This document shows, one piece after another, positions 1 through 12,846 of a DNA stretch of 64,000 nucleotides. A program made the position numbers and the translations under genes. Positions within the stretch are counted from its first letter, which is position 1. Each line of letters opens with the position of its first letter. Under the pieces are notes generated by a model. The model saw only the letters and a list, made by a program, of their open reading frames with translations. It searched no databases and was not told the DNA's origin. The DNA comes from Drechslerella dactyloides (taxonomy: Eukaryota; Ascomycota; Orbiliomycetes; Orbiliales; Orbiliaceae): positions 3,286,001 to 3,350,000 of the forward strand of contig JAGTWJ010000017.1 in the NCBI GenBank assembly GCA_020064725.1. Direction: 5' to 3'.

Positions 1-709
1 TGTGGTTTGACAGGCAGGGGCATCCATCCAACGGGAGGACGAGAGCACTTACCGAGAGAGCAGGAGGTCTGGAGAGGGTGAAGCAGCTCCAGGAACACGC
101 GCAGAAGCAGTTTCGGTGATGTCGGTAGATCTGGTGAAGGGTGCGATGAAGGGTGCGATGAGAAGGTAGTTTTGTGGGTGAAGAAAGAAGAAGAGAGAGA
201 AATATCTCGGAGGGTCGACAGCAGTGACTGCTTTTGAATCCACGCAGCCTGCACACGACCAGCAACGGGCCCATTCACAGAACCACAGCTTGACCTTTGG
301 TGTGTCTCCGCCTTCAGGGAGCAAATCATCAAGCCAGTTTGATATCTAAGAGGATCTATCTAAACTATTGTGTGACCTATCGGTCTGTTATACCAGATTG
401 CCTGCCGAATGACAGGTTGCGACAGAATGTCCGTTCATTCGGTCATTGAAGCTCCATCTTGAGCGAGATATCTCGACCTCTTCCGAAGTTATAAAACGAG
501 CTGTTATTAATCAATTGATACCGTAGACGATTAGAAGAGACATATAAAAACTTCAATGAAAAGAACAGATACACCAGTTTCAAAACACCGCGTAAACATA
601 AGCTGAGTTCCCCCTTCTCGACATAGCTCCATACAAGATCATTATTATCATTACGAGTATATTGCGCATCACAGGACAGTCTCTCGGCATCACGATGGGT
701 ACCCATTGG
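1..709. other. Left-edge non-coding stretch with possible 5' leader of an off-window gene
   Basis: On the minus strand, roughly 324 down to 49 is pyrimidine-rich and ends in a good splice donor (GTAAGT, reading down from about position 53). This looks like a spliced 5' leader of a gene continuing left of the window. The 91-codon open frame there has no recognisable domain. The rest, up to the FMP52 stop, is the 3' flank of that gene and shows nothing I can name. Confidence 0.25.
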
Positions 710-1500
710 TCACCAATCCGGCTTCTCTCCCAACTTCACGATGTCATGCTGTCCCAAAATCTTCTTTCCTGTTATCCCCTCATCCAGAGCAGCCCTCACC
801 GCCGCCCTCGCCACGACATCACCACCCTGCGCCCAAAAGTTCGACAAAGCCCCGCCGCTCACACTCCCCAGACCCCTCGCTATCATCTGCAGAAAACCTT
901 CGGTCGACCTTGCTTCGAGCCGGGCCCCAAGTAGCAGCCCTGGCCGAAGTATAATATACCTCTCGAACCCACATGCTTCGATGTGATCTTCAATCTCTCC
1001 CTTCATCCGACTGTATGCGATGTTACTATCCTTCGATGCCCCGCTGGAGGAGATCAGCACAAAAGTTTTCACGCCAGCTTCCTTGGCTGCCTGTGCGAGT
1101 GCGAGGTTGAGGTCGTGATCGAGTGCATATTGCTTCTCGAAGCTGCCGGCTGCGGCGCGGGTGGTTCCTAGGCCGGTGAAGACTATCGGTGGCGGTGTAG
1201 TTTTACACAGATCACCGAAGACAGCTGGCCATTTGGACGAGTCGGCCTCGATAGGCTGGGTGATGTTGTGGTCAATTGGGGCGGTCGAAAGGGCGATAGC
1301 GGGGGCTTCGTCGAGCTTGCGGCGGGTAAGTGTGACGATGTTGCTCGGCGTCGGCGATTGGACGAGGAATTTGAAGATATTGCTGCCCTAGACCACCTTA
1401 TGTGTTAGAGCGGGGTACAAGAAGGCTCGCAATCGGTGCTACAGCTATAAGTACTTACCACAAGGCCGGTGGCTCCGAGAATCGCAAAAGTGTTCGCCAT
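710..1500 (-). CDS. fmp52: FMP52-like mitochondrial NAD(P)-binding protein (TIP30/HTATIP2 family)
   Basis: Two exons, 1500-1459 and 1387-710, joined across a 71-nt intron (donor GTAAGT, acceptor TAG) give 239 residues. The N-terminus holds the Rossmann glycine motif GATGLVGS, interrupted by the intron just after GATGLV. Further on are a TGLGTTRAAAG segment and an SSSGASKDSNIAYSRMKGE segment with the short-chain dehydrogenase type Tyr-x-x-x-Lys pair (YSRMK). Length and motifs fit fungal Fmp52, a short-chain-dehydrogenase-like protein found in yeast mitochondrial outer-membrane preparations. Its substrate is not established. The start is the only ATG that gives the complete glycine motif. The gene is divergent from the BTB-RCC1 gene, with 2.2 kb between them. 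Confident on family; exact role unknown. Confidence 0.88.
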
Positions 1501-3713
1501 GTTGATGTAATCAAGTAATCGTGCGATTGTGTAATGTGCAATTGTGTGATTGTGCTATGAAGAATGCTGCTGTTGTTTGTGGCACGGCGAAGGGTTTAAG
1601 TAGAGAGTCTGGCTTTGTAGCTCAAGTTTAAGGATGTCACCGGAAGCTGTCGCCAATGCATGTGAAGGAATGAAAAATGACGCCACTCGCAATTTCTACA
1701 GACTATTCGACCGACGGAAACCCGGGTCTATACTCAAGAGCTGTTATAGGATGTCTATTTACTTTAGATGATACAGTTGTCTACATTTGCATTTCCGCGG
1801 TCGCATTCACCCAGCTGGCGCTCGCTTATGATTGGTTCCGCGAACGAAATCCTCCGTTCCCCATTCACAATGAAAAACTAGAATGCTCCGATTTTGGCTT
1901 CATGTCGTTTAGTCGGCGTACCTTACGCCGTCGGTTCATCATATGCATCATATCCCATCTCTGTCTCGGTTGCCTATTGAAATTCATACGAAACTAGACT
2001 TATGACAGCATCACCGCATATACCTATAATGTCTTCAAGCCTCCGTTAGCATTGTTTTCGATTCCACCGACTTAGCGACTTCTCGGTGTTGCGAGAGTGG
2101 GGTGTTGAAAGCAAGCACAGTGGACATCGGGACTCAGAGGGGTTATTCTCAGTAAAAGCGCAATTGTCATGCATGATGTGTTCAGATGGGGTTGAAACAT
2201 GTTTATATGCGTATCGATCTCATCATCGAGCCTGTCCACTGTGCTTTGATTCGGTTCGGTTTGGAGAAGACTTGGACCTACCACGAAGCACGTCTATGTA
2301 CAATAGCGCGTCCGAGGATTCGGACCTCACAGCTGTATTCGTAGCTATACCATTAAGCAATGTTCCAATTTCCCAGGAGTGACGAGATATGAATGGGACC
2401 TAAGTGGTGTCGTTAGTGGCGTCCGGACGCGGTCTATTAGGTGAAGAAGATGTTTTCAAAATGAAGGAAAGAAATTTCTGAAGCGTGCTGTGGAGAATGC
2501 TTTCAAGATTGTTCGGCTTCCTGTTTGAGCAATCCTTGTCCAGACGGGCGAGCAAGCTCCACACGACAGCCTCTGACCGAATGGGGGTGAAAGTTGATCG
2601 ATCGATATCTGATCGGCTCTGTGAAATATCGACCAAGGGAAGCCGATTTCAACTAAAAGGTCCTTGGTCCAAACATTGGGCAAGTCTAGCCTCGAGGTCC
2701 AAGGTGACACCAATATCCCCACTGCCTCCAATCTGGTCAGCTAGAACTGCTTTAGAATGACAATAGGCATTGTTGAGATGCGGGTAAGCCTCCCGTTCGC
2801 ATAGGCAGGAAGGCCCCAGCTGTCAGAACGCTGAAGCGGCGTTAGAATCACCTCAACGGTCGATATATGGACGTATCAGCGTGCTCTAATGGTTGGGCAA
2901 GATGCAAGTGACGAAGTGATATAGGATTATCAGGCAAGTGGAATCGGAAGCGGTTAAAGCGACCATGTGGGCTGTCGACTTGCTCCGGCTGGGTCAGGGC
3001 GACAGCTACCCGGCAGGGGTCGCCACACTGGAGCCAGTAGCGGGGGAATCCGAGTCGAATCGAGGGGCCCGCTTCGGCTCCTCTGCGAGATTAATCATTC
3101 AGACTCATACGTTATCGAGATGAGATGAGATTGAGGCTGGCCCGGTGGGCTGGATCTGCCGGTTAGGGCGTGGAGACCAGGTCGACTTGCGGTCCGTGAA
3201 AAGGGCAGTCACAGTCACTCAGCTGTGTCCGACGTCTCCCCTACTGCCCTCGCCCCTCTCAGCCAGTGTCCCTTATCCATGTAATGAATAGAATCTCGAT
3301 ATAACTTACATTCTTCAGTAAAGTGTGACTACCCCTCTCAAACACTCTCTTTGGTGGCCGTTTGTTTCTTGCTCGCTGACGAAGTCCCGCAGTCAATCCA
3401 AGTTGTCGTCGCGAGTGTTGCTCGAACTTAAATCCATTTGCCGCATCGATATATACCCGTTTCCAGTCGACAGAACCAGCCCAAACATAGACCTCACCGC
3501 CGAGCCAGCGCGAAGGATTGGATACACAGAAAACGATTATCTCGACCCATCCACCGTATCCGATCCGTGGATTCTTGTGTCGTGTTCAGACCACTACTTT
3601 GACGCCCTCGGCCGGAACTTCCATTCGCTCGCCACCTGCCGTTCGACGTAACAGCTAGGTGGGACAGATCGAGCGACGGGAGAGTTCCATACTTCAAACA
3701 AATCTTTCAGCAT
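1501..3713. other. Intergenic region between FMP52 and the BTB-RCC1 gene
   Basis: This 2.2-kb stretch holds the divergent upstream regions of both neighbours. It contains several open frames of 60-110 codons on both strands (for example 1677-1997 plus and 2456-2731 minus). None has a recognisable motif, a splice pattern or a plausible context, and I treat them as chance. The part from about 3300 is probably the 5' leader of the downstream gene. Confidence 0.4.
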
Positions 3714-6700
3714 ATGAGCGGCCATATTTGGCGCGCATACTTCGACAATGACTTGGAGAAGTTTAGAAATCTTCTGGGTCTATCCGAAGATAGGACCGGA
3801 GGGTCCCATGAGTTCTCCGGCTCCCTGACGAACGAATCTCCTTTCGACCTACCCTCGCCTCCGAGAAGACAGTCGATATCGACGAGTATTAATTTGGCGA
3901 CATCGATAGGAGACTCTAGAGTCCCTGCACTCAATAGGTTCCAGATAAACTCGAGACTGCCAGCGACTACAATTGTAAATCCGCTTGCTCCGGCTACAGG
4001 AGTGACGATACTGCACCATGCAGCTACAGCCAACAAGCTCGAGTTCGTGGAGGCTTTGTTAAAACATCCTCAGGTGGACTTATTTCTACAAGATTTTGAA
4101 TCTGGTTGGACCACACTGCATCGGTAGGCAGGGCCTTATAATTATTTCCAGGTTTCTAGTCTCCTTTGCTAACAGGGCCTATAGTGCTCTATTCTTCGGG
4201 AATATTAGTATCGCGAAACAGATCCTGTCGAGAGACGATGCCGGAACCGGGCTGGTTAAGATCAAAGACAGAGAGGGGAATTCGCCATTCGAGCTCTTCG
4301 AGTCTACTATAAAAGTGGACATCCCGAAGCCTCTTGAGAATGCCATGGACAATGAAGATGACTCGGCGGATGAGGGTGCCATTGGGGAGCAGCCAAGCGT
4401 TGAAGCCGGCGAGTTTGGGGGGGAATTCCTTGGGCACGAGGCTTTTGTTTGGGGAAGCAACAAGAACCTATCACTCGGATTCAGTGATGGAGATGACCGA
4501 CAGTTCCCTGAAAGAATCCCTATACCAAACCCGGACGCTACTACGGAGCTTCGCGATGCGATTTTTGGGCTTGCTCCAGTCTATGCGAAAGATATTCAAA
4601 TGGCAAAGTTTCATACTGCAATTATCACTACTGCGACTTCTAACAATCTCTTCGTTTGTGGCCACGGACCCGGCGGGAGGCTCGGATTAGGTCATGAGTC
4701 CACGGAGTTCACTTTCAAACAGGTGGCTCTGCCCCGCAGAGTCCGCACGGCTGCCCTCGGCCAGGACCATACCGTGGCCGTCATGGAAAACGGCGACGTT
4801 TTCACATGGGGAACCGGGAGGCATGGGCAACTCGGGTATCCTGCCAACATTGGCAAGAACGATAAGGAAGAATATCAATTGATTCCTCGACAAGTCTTCA
4901 CCAACTTGCGGAGAGAGAAAGTTATTGGTGCTGCAGCTTCGAGACACCACTCCGTCGTGCATACCGATACATCGATATATGTCTTTGGTAAAAACGAAGG
5001 ACAGCTCGGCTTGGTTGATACAGATTCGCGGAGCTTAGAAACTCAACCTGCGCCCCGAAGAGTGGCTGCTGCTCAGATAGATCAACCGATCTTGATGGTT
5101 ACAGCTGTTGACAAGGCTACTGCCATCCTTCTCGAAAATCACGATGTCTGGATTTTCATGAATTATGGTATCATGAAGGTGATTTTTCCCTTTGAGCGAT
5201 TTCCCAACACCGGAATCAAACCCACGCGACCAAGCTCCAAGTACCAAAGCAGACCTAATTTTATAACGAAAATCTGTTCCGGAGGAGGGACAATCGCTGC
5301 GCTGGCGAGAATGGGGGATGTCTTCACTATCAATATCGACAAGACGACAGCCACAACTACAAAAGGCTTACCCATTCCTCAACGCATCTGGTCGCTCAGA
5401 AAACGACATATGGCTGTCAGAGACGTTGACGTCGGACAGGAGGGAGCTGTGATCATATGCACGGAGTCCGGAAGTGTATGGCAACGAACTCGCAGGAGCA
5501 AAGTGAAGGAAGTCGTCGGGACTTCAACCGGAGCTACCGGCTCAGCTCATAAACAGCTCGACCGGGCTAAGGACTATAAATTCGCTCGCGTTCCCGGCTT
5601 GACGCATATTGTTGCTGTTCGAAGCAATGCATTTGGGTCCTTCGCGGCGATCAGACGAGACGTCGACGTCTTGAAAAACCGGCTCGAAGTTCGCCCTCCG
5701 ACCTTATGGAACGACCTGAGCTCACTCCTTTCATTCTACGATGATCCGATGGTGATCGATGCCGATAAGCCTACTCCGCAAAACCTGGAACGAGCTCTAG
5801 AGTGGTTCCTTCGAAAAGATCTCATCAACGTCTTGAAGGAAACGATTCACGAGATGGATCTCGCTGAATACGACACAGTCATCAAATCAGCAGAGCTCGA
5901 TGAGATTGGGATCAGCATTCCGGCCCATTCGTTCATACTAACAGCTCGATGCCCAAAACTCAGACTGCTCTTCGCTAGGGCTATGAAGTCTAGATTGAAC
6001 CGTTTCGAGAACTTGGTCGAACTGCACCACCAACCGGGTGGCACCTTTGATCTGAGCTTCAAGGGCATTCATTGGTTCTCGCTCCTGATATTTATCTTCT
6101 ACCTATATCAAGATGTCGTGCTCCCTGTTTGGACGAGGTTCAATCAAAACAAGGAGACTACTCAGCTCTTCCAGCGAGTACGCTCGGAACTCGGACTCAT
6201 TGCCAAGCAACTAGGTCTGAGACAGCTTGCAGCAGTCACTTCTGGCCTCTACACCACCAAACTGACTCTCGATGCCGATATGGAGGAGGCCCTTGGGGAT
6301 CCCCTCTTTTTGGAGACTGGTGATATGCTCCTCGAACTGAAGGATAGGACGATTAAAGTGCACAGCTCCCTTCTTTGTGCGAGATGCCCCTTTTTCGATG
6401 CACTATATCATGGTGGCTCCGGGCGTTGGCTTGCTTCTCGCAAAGGGGAAGAAGAGTATGCCACCGACCAGCTTGTCCGGGTCAACATGAAGCATGTGTC
6501 ATTTCAAACGATGCAAATCGTTCTCAACTTCCTTTACTCAGATAAGAGTGTACATCTCTTTGACAAGGTGCAAGTAGCAAAAGATGGGGTGGATGGCTTT
6601 ATCGATTTCGTTATCGACGTCCTGGGAGTTGCGAATGAGCTAATGCTTGACCGGTTGGTTGAGGTCTGCCAACGAGTGATGGGGCGGTTCGGTGCGTTCT

Positions 6701-8593
6701 CACAGCTTATTATATTCCTAGCCCGTTCAAATCTCTAATTTTTGAATAGTCAATACTCGGAATGCGACCTCGATTCTGGCTGCCATATCCGAATCATCCG
6801 TCGTGAGCTTCAAAGAAGTCTGTCTCGAGTACATTTTTAGGAACCTGGAGACAGTGATGGAAACACATGCGTTAGATGAATTGGATCGTGATCTAATGGC
6901 CGAACTCGACGAAGCCGTCAAGACAAGGCAACTCGCATACATGCCTATAAGCCGCAGTGGACGAGCAGAGGCGGAACTGCTAGAAAGATACCCGCATCTT
7001 GCGGCAGATGCTGACAACGAACGAGCAGCTGTATTGCAACTTCTTGACAGTGGAGCTTCGATCAATCCTACCACTGACGCGGAACCTGGAACCTCTCCTG
7101 CGTCGTACAGACAGTCGTCTGGTTTCCGCGCCGGCAGCTATGAAAAGAATCGGCGACGTAGATCATCAAAATCCGGGCAGGAGAAGCCCTTGGTTCAGAC
7201 TCCGGCTCTCGGACCTGCCCAAGGGAGTGAGCTGATCTTTGATATGGATGATGAAGATCCGGCCTCGAAGCTAGCGCGAACGCCGACCTCTCGTAGCCCG
7301 GGGCTCAGTCGAAAAGAGTCATACAGTCTCAGCACTCCCACCTCTAAGGGCGATGTTTGGTTTGACTGCAAGGGCAAGCAGATCACAAGTGCCGAAGGAG
7401 CTGTCGGTGAGCAGCAAAACGTGCATCACAAGTCGACTCCTTCGGTTGACACCACATCGAGACATGCCGATGGAGCTGTCAAACAGGCTTGGGCGGCAGG
7501 TTCTGGTATTCAGCCCAACAAGCTTGATCTTGGGGAGATTATAGCGCAAGCATCGAGAAATCGGACTAGTAATCTATCTCTCGGATTGGCTTCCGCTGCT
7601 CCTCGAGAGCTTACCGGAATAGACAGCTTACCAACGCCCAGCTTTGCTGCCCCGATAACCGCAAAGGTATCGCAGAAGGAGCGTAAGCGTCAGCAGCAGC
7701 AGCAGCAACGTCAACCCCAGCAGGCCACTGTAGTACCCAAGGCACCTATACCTGACAAGTCCATTCCGACCCCGAAGGCCTCTCCCTGGAAGTCCGTACG
7801 CCCGCCATCGAACCCGCTTTCCCTGCAACAAATCCCAACATCACCCACTTCCAAGCCGAACTTACCCGATACGACAAAGCACCTGGATGCATCTCAGACG
7901 CCTCCGACTCTGCCCAAGACGTCCTTAGCACTCAACACTCCTCCAAGGAAACTTCAAGATGCTCTACCACGCACGCCACAAGCTACTGCACCCAAAACAT
8001 CGACTCAGACACCCCCGTCGCAGGTGCAGACACGCAGATATAATAGCAGCGGCGATGTGATTACTACACCGACTGGTGCCGTGCCTTCTAAGTCTGCATC
8101 TAACTCAGTGCAGCCTCGCTCCGAACGATACGAAGACTTCCCTCCCATCTCCAGCCGCGCAGAACAGACGGCGCATCTCCCTCTGGCAGAAATTATACAA
8201 CAAGAGCAGATACAACAGGATATCGTTCGGGGTAAGGGCCCAAAGCAGAGCCTGCAAGATATTCAACAGGAGCAGGAGTTCATGGACTGGTGGGAGAAAG
8301 AAAGTGAGAGGTATCAACAAGAGGAACATGAGCGACAGCTGCTTGCACAGGGACAGAAAGCTGGTGGAACTAGAGGCAGGGGTCGCGGTGGAACGAGAGG
8401 GAGAGGTGGCGTCCGTGGAAGAGGAGGTAAAGCCGGACAGACGGGTGCCAGCCATGCACAACAGAGCCGGGATGCCGATTCTTCAGGCACTCCGAAGCAG
8501 GGCTTCGATGGCGGCCGTGGAAGAAGAGGCAGGGGTAGGGGCCAGGATAGTACCCGGCCGAGCGAGAAAAGCGAGACGTGTGGGAAGGCTTGA
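3714..8593 (+). CDS. Ankyrin-RCC1-BTB protein (IBtk / S. pombe Btb1-like) with RG-rich tail
   Basis: Three exons, 3714-4123, 4185-6691 and 6750-8593, give 1586 residues. Both introns have a good acceptor and phases close exactly (GTAGGC..TAG with a GCTAAC branch; GTGCGT..TAG). Order of parts: two ankyrin repeats (~100-160); RCC1-type repeats (~220-420) with typical FVWGS, FTWGTGRHGQLG and VFGKNEGQLG strands; two BTB/POZ domains (~705-780 and ~848-960; IPAHSFILTARCP and IKVHSSLLCARCP); a long disordered Pro/Ser/Gln-rich region; an SLQDIQQEQEFMDWW segment (~1475); and an arginine-glycine-rich tail (~1510-1580). The architecture matches inhibitor of Bruton tyrosine kinase and fission-yeast Btb1. 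BTB proteins of this kind are substrate adaptors for Cullin-3 ligases; an RG tail suggests RNA binding or arginine methylation. Those roles are inferred. Confidence 0.85.
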
Positions 8594-9048
8594 CGACTCG
8601 GTTGTACAGTTGTATTGTATTGTATATAAGTAAGTAATTTGTACTATTTATACCGTATACTACATTCGGTATGTATCTAGATAGACTTAGCAGCGCGGGT
8701 GTCTGAAATCTTGGTCTGCTCTTTGTACTATGCATGTACTCTGCCCTCGATGGGCGTACGTATTTTCATGTTACTTGCAAGACTATGTCAATACTGTATT
8801 GATTATCATGCACATTCCATGCGTTTAAGGCTTCTCAGGCCTCACTCATCTATATACGTTGCGCTTATATGATGTAGATGGGCTCGTACCCATAATAAAT
8901 TTACTTTCGGGCGATGTCATTCTCGACAAGTACCGTGGTTCCATTGCCGCTGCCCCCGAGTGCAGGGGCCATGCCAATCTTCTCTGTATCGCTCCGAATT
9001 GACCATGCGACCCGAAGCTCCAAGTATAACGAGGCACTCCTCCTGACC
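8594..9048. other. Convergent 3' flanks
   Basis: Region between the convergent BTB-RCC1 gene and MAK5. It is AT-richer than the coding DNA around it and holds the 3' ends of both transcripts. I see no gene or clear structural element. Confidence 0.5.
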
Positions 9049-11515
9049 TCATAGCTGATCCAAGCCCCAGCCGCCCTCCTCTCCGAAAAACACATCATGC
9101 TGTTTCCCATCGACGAGCTGCTGTGCCAAATTACCCAATCCACCTGTTAGGTATTTCCTGCTACCCCTCCCTACCTTCCTCGTTAACTCTTCCCTCAGTT
9201 GCGCCTTCAACGCGGCCAGTTCATTCTTCCCAACGCTCCTCGCTTCTTTCTTCTTCTTCGCTCCCCGCCGGCCTTTTTCCGCGGCCTCAGCAAATTCGTC
9301 GCTGTCATAATCAACTCCCAGTTCCTCCGCTGCGGCCTTCAGCCAGTCGTCTTCTTTCCTGTGGCTTTCCTTCGCAAGTGTGCTACCCACAATTTTCTGC
9401 GCTAGTTCGATGCGTGTCTTCAGCGTTACAACGAGGCTTCTATCGACGGATATCGATTTGATACCCGCGTGGTTGCGCGAGCCCCTGTCTTCGTGCACCT
9501 GGCTGACGAGCCGGCGGATGCCTGACGCCTCTTCGGGCGCGCAGAGGATGATCGATGCGCCGGAGTTCTTCGACCGCGCTGTACGGCCCGATCGGTGGAC
9601 GTAGGTATCCGCCGTGCGTGGAACGTGGTAATGTATTACCAGTTCAATATTCTTGATATCCAGACCTCTGGCTGCTACATCTGTAGCTATCAGGATCTGG
9701 TGCTGCGAGGCTGCAGGTTGCCCGTTCTTAGGTGCGTGGGTCCCGGAGAATCGCTCCAAACTGCGTAGACGGGCTTTTTGTATCATATTGGAGTTCAGAC
9801 CGCTGACGGAGAGTTGTAGCGTTTGTAGGAGATTAGTGAGCCGGCGGACTGTGGAGATGGAATTGGTGAAGACAAGCGTGCGCAGCGGGTATCGTAGCAG
9901 GAGATAGTAGAGATATATATCTTTCTCCATGTTTCCGCATTCCACGATTCCCTCGCGCAGATTCTCCGCCATCTGGTCGACGGGGTTGACGTCGACGAAT
10001 TGGGGGTGTTCTTCACGGAATGGGAGCTTTTTCAAGAGAGAGTTCAGCAAGTCCTTGTCGTTCATCAGACCAGTGTTGGAGTTCTTGAAGGATTGTTTGC
10101 CGGATAGCTTCTTCTGGAGATCCTTGCTAAATGTTGCACTGAAGACGAGAGTTTGGCGGTTCTTTGGTGTAGCCGTCTTGACGGTGCTGGTAGTGCCGTA
10201 CACCTGTGGATTCTGTGCTATCTCTTCTTCCTGTGCATCGCGGGTGAGGACATCCAGGATCTGCTCGACTTCTTTGAAGTGCCCTTCCTGCAGAACGCGG
10301 TCTGCTTCGTCCACCACGAGAAACCGTGCCTTCCGGAACCAGCGGGTGTAGCCGGACTTCTCGCTCAGGATCTCCCATAGTCGGCCCGGGGTAGCGACGA
10401 CGATATCTGCACCGCCAGCCTGACCAAGCTTCCGTAGCTGCTTCTGGATCGACAAACCGCCCGTCAGCGAGACGACTTGCGGTGGCGAGGATACACCGGA
10501 TGAGGATATTAGAGACTGCAGGTGGTCTGTGATTTGGTGCGCCAGTTCACGAGTTGGTGAGAGGATCAATGCCGTTAATGGATTTGTAAGCTTTGTTGCA
10601 TCTGCTTCGCTGTCGGCTTCGCCAGGTAGCTTGGCGGCGGGAGTCTGGCTTTTCAGCGATGAAAGCCAGTGTTCGAATATTGGGATGCCGAAGGCGAGTG
10701 TTTTACCGGAGCCGGTCGCAGCTTTGCCGATGAGATCATGGCCGGCTATAATCGAAGGGATCGAGAGCTTCTGGATAGGTGTCGGGTCTGTGAAACCGAG
10801 TTTCTGTAATGCTTGTAGGGTATAGGGTGACAAGGCCAGCGGCTCCCAAGCTGGGAGGTCAACCTCGACGTCGTCATCCATGAGATCCTGGAGCTCTGCG
10901 AAAGAATTGACCGGTACGGCCGCCTGTGTTTTTGGAAGCGCCTCGGGTAGCTTCTCTTTCTTCTTCTTCTTTTTCTCCGCAGCCTTCTGCTTTTTAGTAT
11001 TTTTGGACCCCTCCTTCTTCTCTAGCTCCAGTTTCTGCTCGTCATCATCCTTCAACGTTGTCCCATTCGGTTCCCCGGACGTTGAAGCCTGGTCTTCCGT
11101 TTCGACAACATTATCGTCCGAGAATCCTTCCCATTCGTCTCCCTGCGCATCTGGTCCGTTGCTCTCGCTTTCGCCTTCGCTATTCGTAGATGCAACCGCC
11201 TAATGAGTCGAGTATATCAGCAGTCTGCACGTCTTCCGTTCTTCGGAGAGCGGGAATAACCTTGAACTTCAGTATGCCGTTGTCATTGACGACCTGGACA
11301 TCATCGATCTCTTCCAAACCGAAGAATCCTTCTACATCGTCAAGGCGATCCGGCATCTCGACCTTGCGCCATCCTAGAGAGTCAGCCGTCACCGTTTTCC
11401 AGCGTTTGGCGTCTCGTGTCGTTCCGTTGCGCGCAGACTTGGTGGATCCGGATGGTGCGATTTTCCGCCGTTTTCTAGCCTTGGAGGCCTGCGAATGGGA
11501 CCGCTTTTCTGCCAT
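9049..11515 (-). CDS. mak5: DEAD-box ATP-dependent RNA helicase Mak5 (60S ribosome assembly)
   Basis: Exon 1 is 11515-11261 and exon 2 is 11199-9049, giving 801 residues. The 61-nt intron has a weak donor (GTTATT), but a good branch (CTGAT) and TAG acceptor, and it restores the frame exactly: without it exon 1 hits a stop. The N-terminus is the basic MAEKRSHSQASKARKRRK typical of Mak5. The helicase core has a Q motif (~205-235), ATGSGKT (~246), PTREL, TPGR, VDEAD (~383), SAT, ARGLDI and HRSGRTAR, all intact, followed by a Lys-rich C-terminus. Mak5 acts in the nucleolus on early pre-60S particles. An in-frame ATG exists upstream at 11644, but the MAEKRSHS start matches the family. The gene is divergent from the SPF30-like gene, sharing a 348-bp promoter. 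Confidence 0.93.
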
Positions 11516-11624
11516 TAGGATAGCTGCCGGATGCTTCGCTGTCGGAGTTCTGATGGGAAGAATGTGGACTCGAGAGAGTGTGCGCTCTCTGCGCTCCAAA
11601 AATTTGTCGCCTAAAAATTCGATA

Positions 11625-11632
11625 TCACGTGA
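11625..11632. promoter_or_regulatory. TCACGTGA palindrome in the mak5/SPF30 divergent promoter
   Basis: A perfect 8-bp palindrome containing the E-box core CACGTG lies in the 348-bp interval shared by the two divergent genes. Cbf1-type bHLH factors bind this core in ascomycetes. Its use here is inferred from position only. Confidence 0.35.
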
Positions 11633-11863
11633 TGGAAAGACCATAGTTTGTTTTTCGTGTGGCGCCCCTGTCGGGCCAACATCATTGTTTCTCCAACCTC
11701 CATCGCCACTTTCTCGCCCTGCAATTTGACCGTGGTTTTGCAGGTATCCCGATACATCAGAAACTCCCTACTCTGCGGTGTCGAGCATCCTCGAGCTGAT
11801 CTCACATACGTTAGACCGACACCATTCACGCATCGGCAACGAGCAACACGTCCAGCCGCAAGA

Positions 11864-12846
11864 ATGGAGAGTGAACTGAAAGAATATCAACTCCAGGTAC
11901 GCATCATTTCACCGAGCTAGCTCTGAGAACATCCACCCCAAGCTAACTTCTCAACAGCTCCAGTCAGTTGAGGGCGCCCTGAAGGGCTCACCCGACAATA
12001 AAGAACTACTCGATCTCAAGAAAGAACTCGAAGAGTTAATATCCCTTACAGAAATCGTCATCGCGGAGCAGAACCCAGCGCCTGCCTCACCTGCCCCCCA
12101 GTCCGCCGCTACCAACAACGGCAACTCCACCAACCGCAAGCGCCCCGCCGAATTCGCAGCAGAGACCGCCAGTAACGGCGTCGCTCCTCCCACAGTAACG
12201 TACAATGTCGGAGACCAAGTTCAGGCTCGTTGGATTTCGGGAGATGGCGCGCTGTATCCAGCGAGAATAACAACTGTCACAGGATCGAGCAAGAATCCCG
12301 TATACGTTGTAACGTTTACCGGGTACGATAACTCTACCGAGACGCTCACTGGAAAGGATATACGGCCCGCGAGTAACAAGAAGGCGCGCGTTAGCCCACC
12401 GGCTCAAGCAGCGACACCAACAAACACAGCTGTCATCTCGCAAGCCCCAACGCTGAATCCGAGCGCCTTGGAAGCCGGCAAGAAAGAGAAGGATGGAGAA
12501 GCCCTAGGCAAGAAGGCCGCGCGGAAGGTTCGCGCTAACAAGGAGCTGGACGAGAGTAAGAGCAAATGGCAAGCGTTCGCCGCCAAGGGAGTCAAGTCGA
12601 GTAAAGCGGGAAAAGCAAAGAAGATTGGTGAAAGTAGCATGTTCCGAACTCCGGACGGTATCCACGGACGAGGTATGCATCTGTTCATGCGTTGGCCGAA
12701 CCCCCATTTCCAGGTAACGAAGCCGAAGAATCGTGCTAACGGTGTTTATTTCGCGAAAAGTCGGGTTTACCGGATCTGGTCAGCCGATGAGGAAGGACGC
12801 CGCACGGGAGAAACACGTCTACCAGCAGGCGGATAATGACGATTAA
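11864..12846 (+). CDS. spf30: SPF30/SMNDC1-like Tudor-domain splicing factor
   Basis: Exons 11864-11896, 11958-12672 and 12761-12846 give 277 residues. The first exon encodes only 11 residues. The third is needed for the conserved C-terminus: without the 88-nt intron (GTATGC donor, GTGCTAAC branch, AAG acceptor) the frame leaves the family after HGR. The N-terminus is a short coiled coil (SELKEYQLQLQSVEGAL). A Tudor domain spans ~105-165 (YNVGDQVQARWISGDGALYPARI), followed by a Lys-rich region and the FRTPDGIHGRVGFTGSGQPM segment. SPF30 proteins bind symmetric dimethylarginine on Sm proteins and help the U4/U6.U5 tri-snRNP join the spliceosome. Placement with SPF30 is firm from domain order; its action in this fungus is inferred. 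Confidence 0.86.

Noticed and set aside
1677..1997. 106-codon plus-strand open frame between FMP52 and the BTB-RCC1 gene
   Set aside because: No motif, no splice context and no recognisable family; similar frames occur by chance on both strands here.
11516..11644. Upstream in-frame ATG at 11644 for mak5
   Set aside because: It adds 43 residues not expected in the family, whose members start close to the basic KRSHS segment; the region is also the shared promoter.
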